Below are positions 16,245 through 17,495 of a stretch of DNA of 17,495 nucleotides, in pieces (the stretch's first letter is position 1; every line of letters begins with the position of its first letter). The DNA comes from Anaerolineaceae bacterium UBA4799. Lineage in GTDB: Bacteria > Chloroflexota > Anaerolineae > Anaerolineales > Anaerolineaceae. The stretch covers positions 38,772-56,266 of the forward strand of contig DHGL01000021.1 in NCBI GenBank assembly GCA_002402725.1, written 5' to 3'. The notes below the pieces were generated by a model. It was not told where the DNA came from, did not search any database, and worked only from the letters and a program-made list of their open reading frames with translations. Made by a program: the position numbers and the translations under genes.

Positions 16245-16273
16245 GTGATTAAATATACAGTGATTAAATATAC
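16245..16273. repeat. Tandem 14-bp repeat upstream of the DUF4352 lipoprotein
   Basis: GTGATTAAATATAC is present at 16245-16258 and 16260-16273 (15-bp period). Just after it TACGCAA occurs twice (16271-16277 and 16280-16286). Together with the promoter this accounts for the gap 16237-16347. Confidence 0.8.
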
Positions 16274-16301
16274 GCAATGTACGCAACTATCCATTTTATC
16301 C

Positions 16302-16309
16302 TGTATAAT
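16302..16309 (+). promoter_or_regulatory. Possible promoter -10 of the DUF4352 lipoprotein gene
   Basis: TGTATAAT contains a perfect TATAAT (16304-16309), 38 nt before the start. There is no good -35; the repeats at 16245-16286 occupy that area. Confidence 0.45.
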
Positions 16310-16347
16310 GAATTAATTAGATAACTTAATAGACAAAGGAGAGGGTG

Positions 16348-17283
16348 ATGAATAGAAGAAGTTTTCGCACATTAATTATCTTGGTAATGGTTTTATTCCT
16401 TACTTCATTGGCTTGTGGTTCCAGTGATAATGTGAGCACAAAAGTTGGTGAAATTGAAACTGCACCTACGGAACAAAATGCTACTGAACCACCCTCTGCA
16501 TTGGTAGTAACAGAGGCACCAACAGAAACCGTTAAGCTTCAAGACAAATACAAAGTAGGCGACATAATTTCCTTACCGAACCAGATAATCGTGTTAACAG
16601 GAGCAGAATTTAAAGGAAATTTGCTCGTAGCCGATTTTATGATTGGAAATACTGGCAATGAATTCCAATCTGTCAGTTCTCTTGTGTCTTTTTCTGCGAG
16701 GAGCGCGGATGGAACAACACTTGAGCAAGAGTGGTTCGAGTGTGGTTCGAGTGTGGATGGTGTAATTGCTCCTGGTGACAAGCTTAAAGGCAAAATTTGC
16801 TGGACAAATGCAACTCCCGGCACGAAGATCTATTATGAAGCGAACCTGTTCAATTCAGGTGCGGTTATCTGGGAAGTAAACGAGTCAATTCCGACTACCG
16901 GCGCTGCAATTCCCGAGATTGATAACCTTTCTATAACCGTCGAAACAAAGGCGATTGGAACTGAAGTAGCTCTAAACGGGGAGACTATTATTCTGAATTC
17001 TGCTGCAATCAATAATGGGTTACTAACAGCAAACTTCACAGTAAAAAATACTGGCACAGAGGAATTGAATGTAAGCTCAATGATCAGTTTTTCTGCTCGT
17101 TCTGCTGATGGGACAAAACTTGAACAGGAAATTTTTGATTGTGGTTCTGGACCAGACGGTTCTGTCCAACCAGGCGATTTGATCAGGGGTGATATCTGCT
17201 GGAAGAACGCCGCAAGTGGAACCAAGATTTACTACTCATCCGACTTTCTGAGTTCACAATACGTTATATGGATAATCAACTGA
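16348..17283 (+). CDS. Lipoprotein with two tandem DUF4352 (telokin-like) domains
   Basis: The 311-residue protein has a signal peptide with lipobox TSLAC (Cys23) and a Thr/Pro/Glu-rich linker to about residue 65. Two homologous domains follow (about 68-176 and 201-311), offset by 133 residues: each has VSFSARSADGT or ISFSARSADGT, a TLEQE/KLEQE, (F)(E/D)CGS, APGD/QPGD, ICW and GTKIYY. This is the immunoglobulin-like DUF4352 pattern. Each copy has two Cys 19 residues apart (132/151 and 265/284), suggesting one disulfide per domain. I prefer ATG at 16348 over the adjacent GTG at 16345 because AAGGAG is 6 nt before it. The codons are much richer in A/T than in neighbouring genes, hinting at transfer or relaxed selection. 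Function is unknown; surface binding is plausible. Confidence 0.88.
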   Translation: MNRRSFRTLIILVMVLFLTSLACGSSDNVSTKVGEIETAPTEQNATEPPSALVVTEAPTETVKLQDKYKVGDIISLPNQIIVLTGAEFKGNLLVADFMIGNTGNEFQSVSSLVSFSARSADGTTLEQEWFECGSSVDGVIAPGDKLKGKICWTNATPGTKIYYEANLFNSGAVIWEVNESIPTTGAAIPEIDNLSITVETKAIGTEVALNGETIILNSAAINNGLLTANFTVKNTGTEELNVSSMISFSARSADGTKLEQEIFDCGSGPDGSVQPGDLIRGDICWKNAASGTKIYYSSDFLSSQYVIWIIN

Positions 17284-17317
17284 TCATTCAAAAATCAAAC
17301 AAGCGTTTCAGACATCC

Positions 17318-17343
17318 ACGAGGGCGCTGCAAAGCGCTCTCGT
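17318..17343. terminator. Hairpin with GCAA tetraloop after the DUF4352 gene
   Basis: ACGAGGGCGCT, loop GCAA, AGCGCTCTCGT: an 11-bp stem with one G-U pair and a GNRA tetraloop, 34 nt past the stop. There is no T-run on either side, so a terminator role is uncertain; it may protect the mRNA 3' end. Confidence 0.5.
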
Positions 17344-17395
17344 CGTATGCATCGCTTAGCAAGGCGTTTTGACTATCTATTCCTGTAGCGAGTAG

Positions 17396-17414
17396 GGTGG
17401 GTTGAAAACCCACC
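17396..17414. repeat. Palindromic intergenic element
   Basis: GGTGGGTT, GAA, AACCCACC: a perfect 8-bp stem between the convergent lipoprotein gene and tRNA gene, without a T-run. It resembles the dispersed palindromes common between genes in such genomes; a terminator of the tRNA transcript is the alternative. Confidence 0.5.
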
Positions 17415-17428
17415 GAATTCTGTTATTG

Positions 17429-17495
17429 TGGGGCGAGAGGGGGTCGAACCCTCACGATGTCACCATCGACGGATTTTAAGTCCGTTGCGTCTGCC
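17429..17495 (-). tRNA. tRNA-Leu (anticodon TAA), 5' end outside window
   Basis: On the minus strand the 3' 67 nt of a class II tRNA are present. They are the D-loop end GGCAGACGC, an anticodon stem ACGGA/TCCGT with loop CTTAAAA (anticodon TAA at 17478-17476), a long variable arm CGATG-GTGA-CATCG, the T arm GAGGG-TTCGACC-CCCTC, the acceptor strand TCGCCCC and discriminator A. The CCA end is not encoded (CAA follows). The 5' acceptor strand and most of the D arm lie beyond the edge. Confidence 0.95.

Overview
The window looks like a chromosomal segment of a Chloroflexota bacterium, most likely of the class Anaerolineae. This is inferred from content, not from a marker search. The signs are several lipoproteins with Pro/Thr linkers and beta-propellers, a DUF5679 micro-protein, an SdrD_B-type surface-protein remnant, and no outer-membrane genes. 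Base composition is moderately GC-rich, except for an AT-richer gene near the right end. There is no phage, plasmid, IS or CRISPR signal.

Left part (1-2643, minus strand): the 5' two thirds of nusA, with its own promoter, three 13-bp direct repeats and a leader hairpin. Upstream of it is a beta-propeller lipoprotein gene. Next, a GH13 alpha-glucosidase gene (plus strand) and an LDH2-family dehydrogenase gene (minus strand) converge and overlap by exactly their stop codons. A clear intrinsic terminator separates the dehydrogenase from fhs (minus strand), a formate--tetrahydrofolate ligase that strikingly resembles the synthetase domain of eukaryotic C1-THF synthase. Divergent from fhs is a 48-residue DUF5679 zinc-ribbon-like protein with a strong promoter, SD and terminator.

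Middle part (8165-10807): a decayed SdrD_B-type surface-protein gene (two in-frame stops and one frameshift in a G-run) lies antisense in front of a CPA2 cation/proton antiporter with a universal-stress-like tail.

Right part (10847-14807, minus strand): three membrane genes that may work together on the cell envelope. They are a one-TM protein with an extracellular SGWA-type domain, a DUF6056/GT-C-like polytopic protein (ATGA overlap between these two), and an LtaS-like five-TM AlkP-superfamily enzyme with Thr rather than Cys at the nucleophile position. Divergent from this group is a PD40/TolB-like propeller lipoprotein with an apparently leaderless start. It is followed by a small gene interrupted by an in-frame TAA, a lipoprotein with two DUF4352 repeats, intergenic hairpins, and the 3' part of tRNA-Leu(UAA) on the minus strand.

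The most interesting points are the putative envelope-polymer module, the eukaryote-like fhs, the possible attenuator and repeats at nusA, and the two broken genes.
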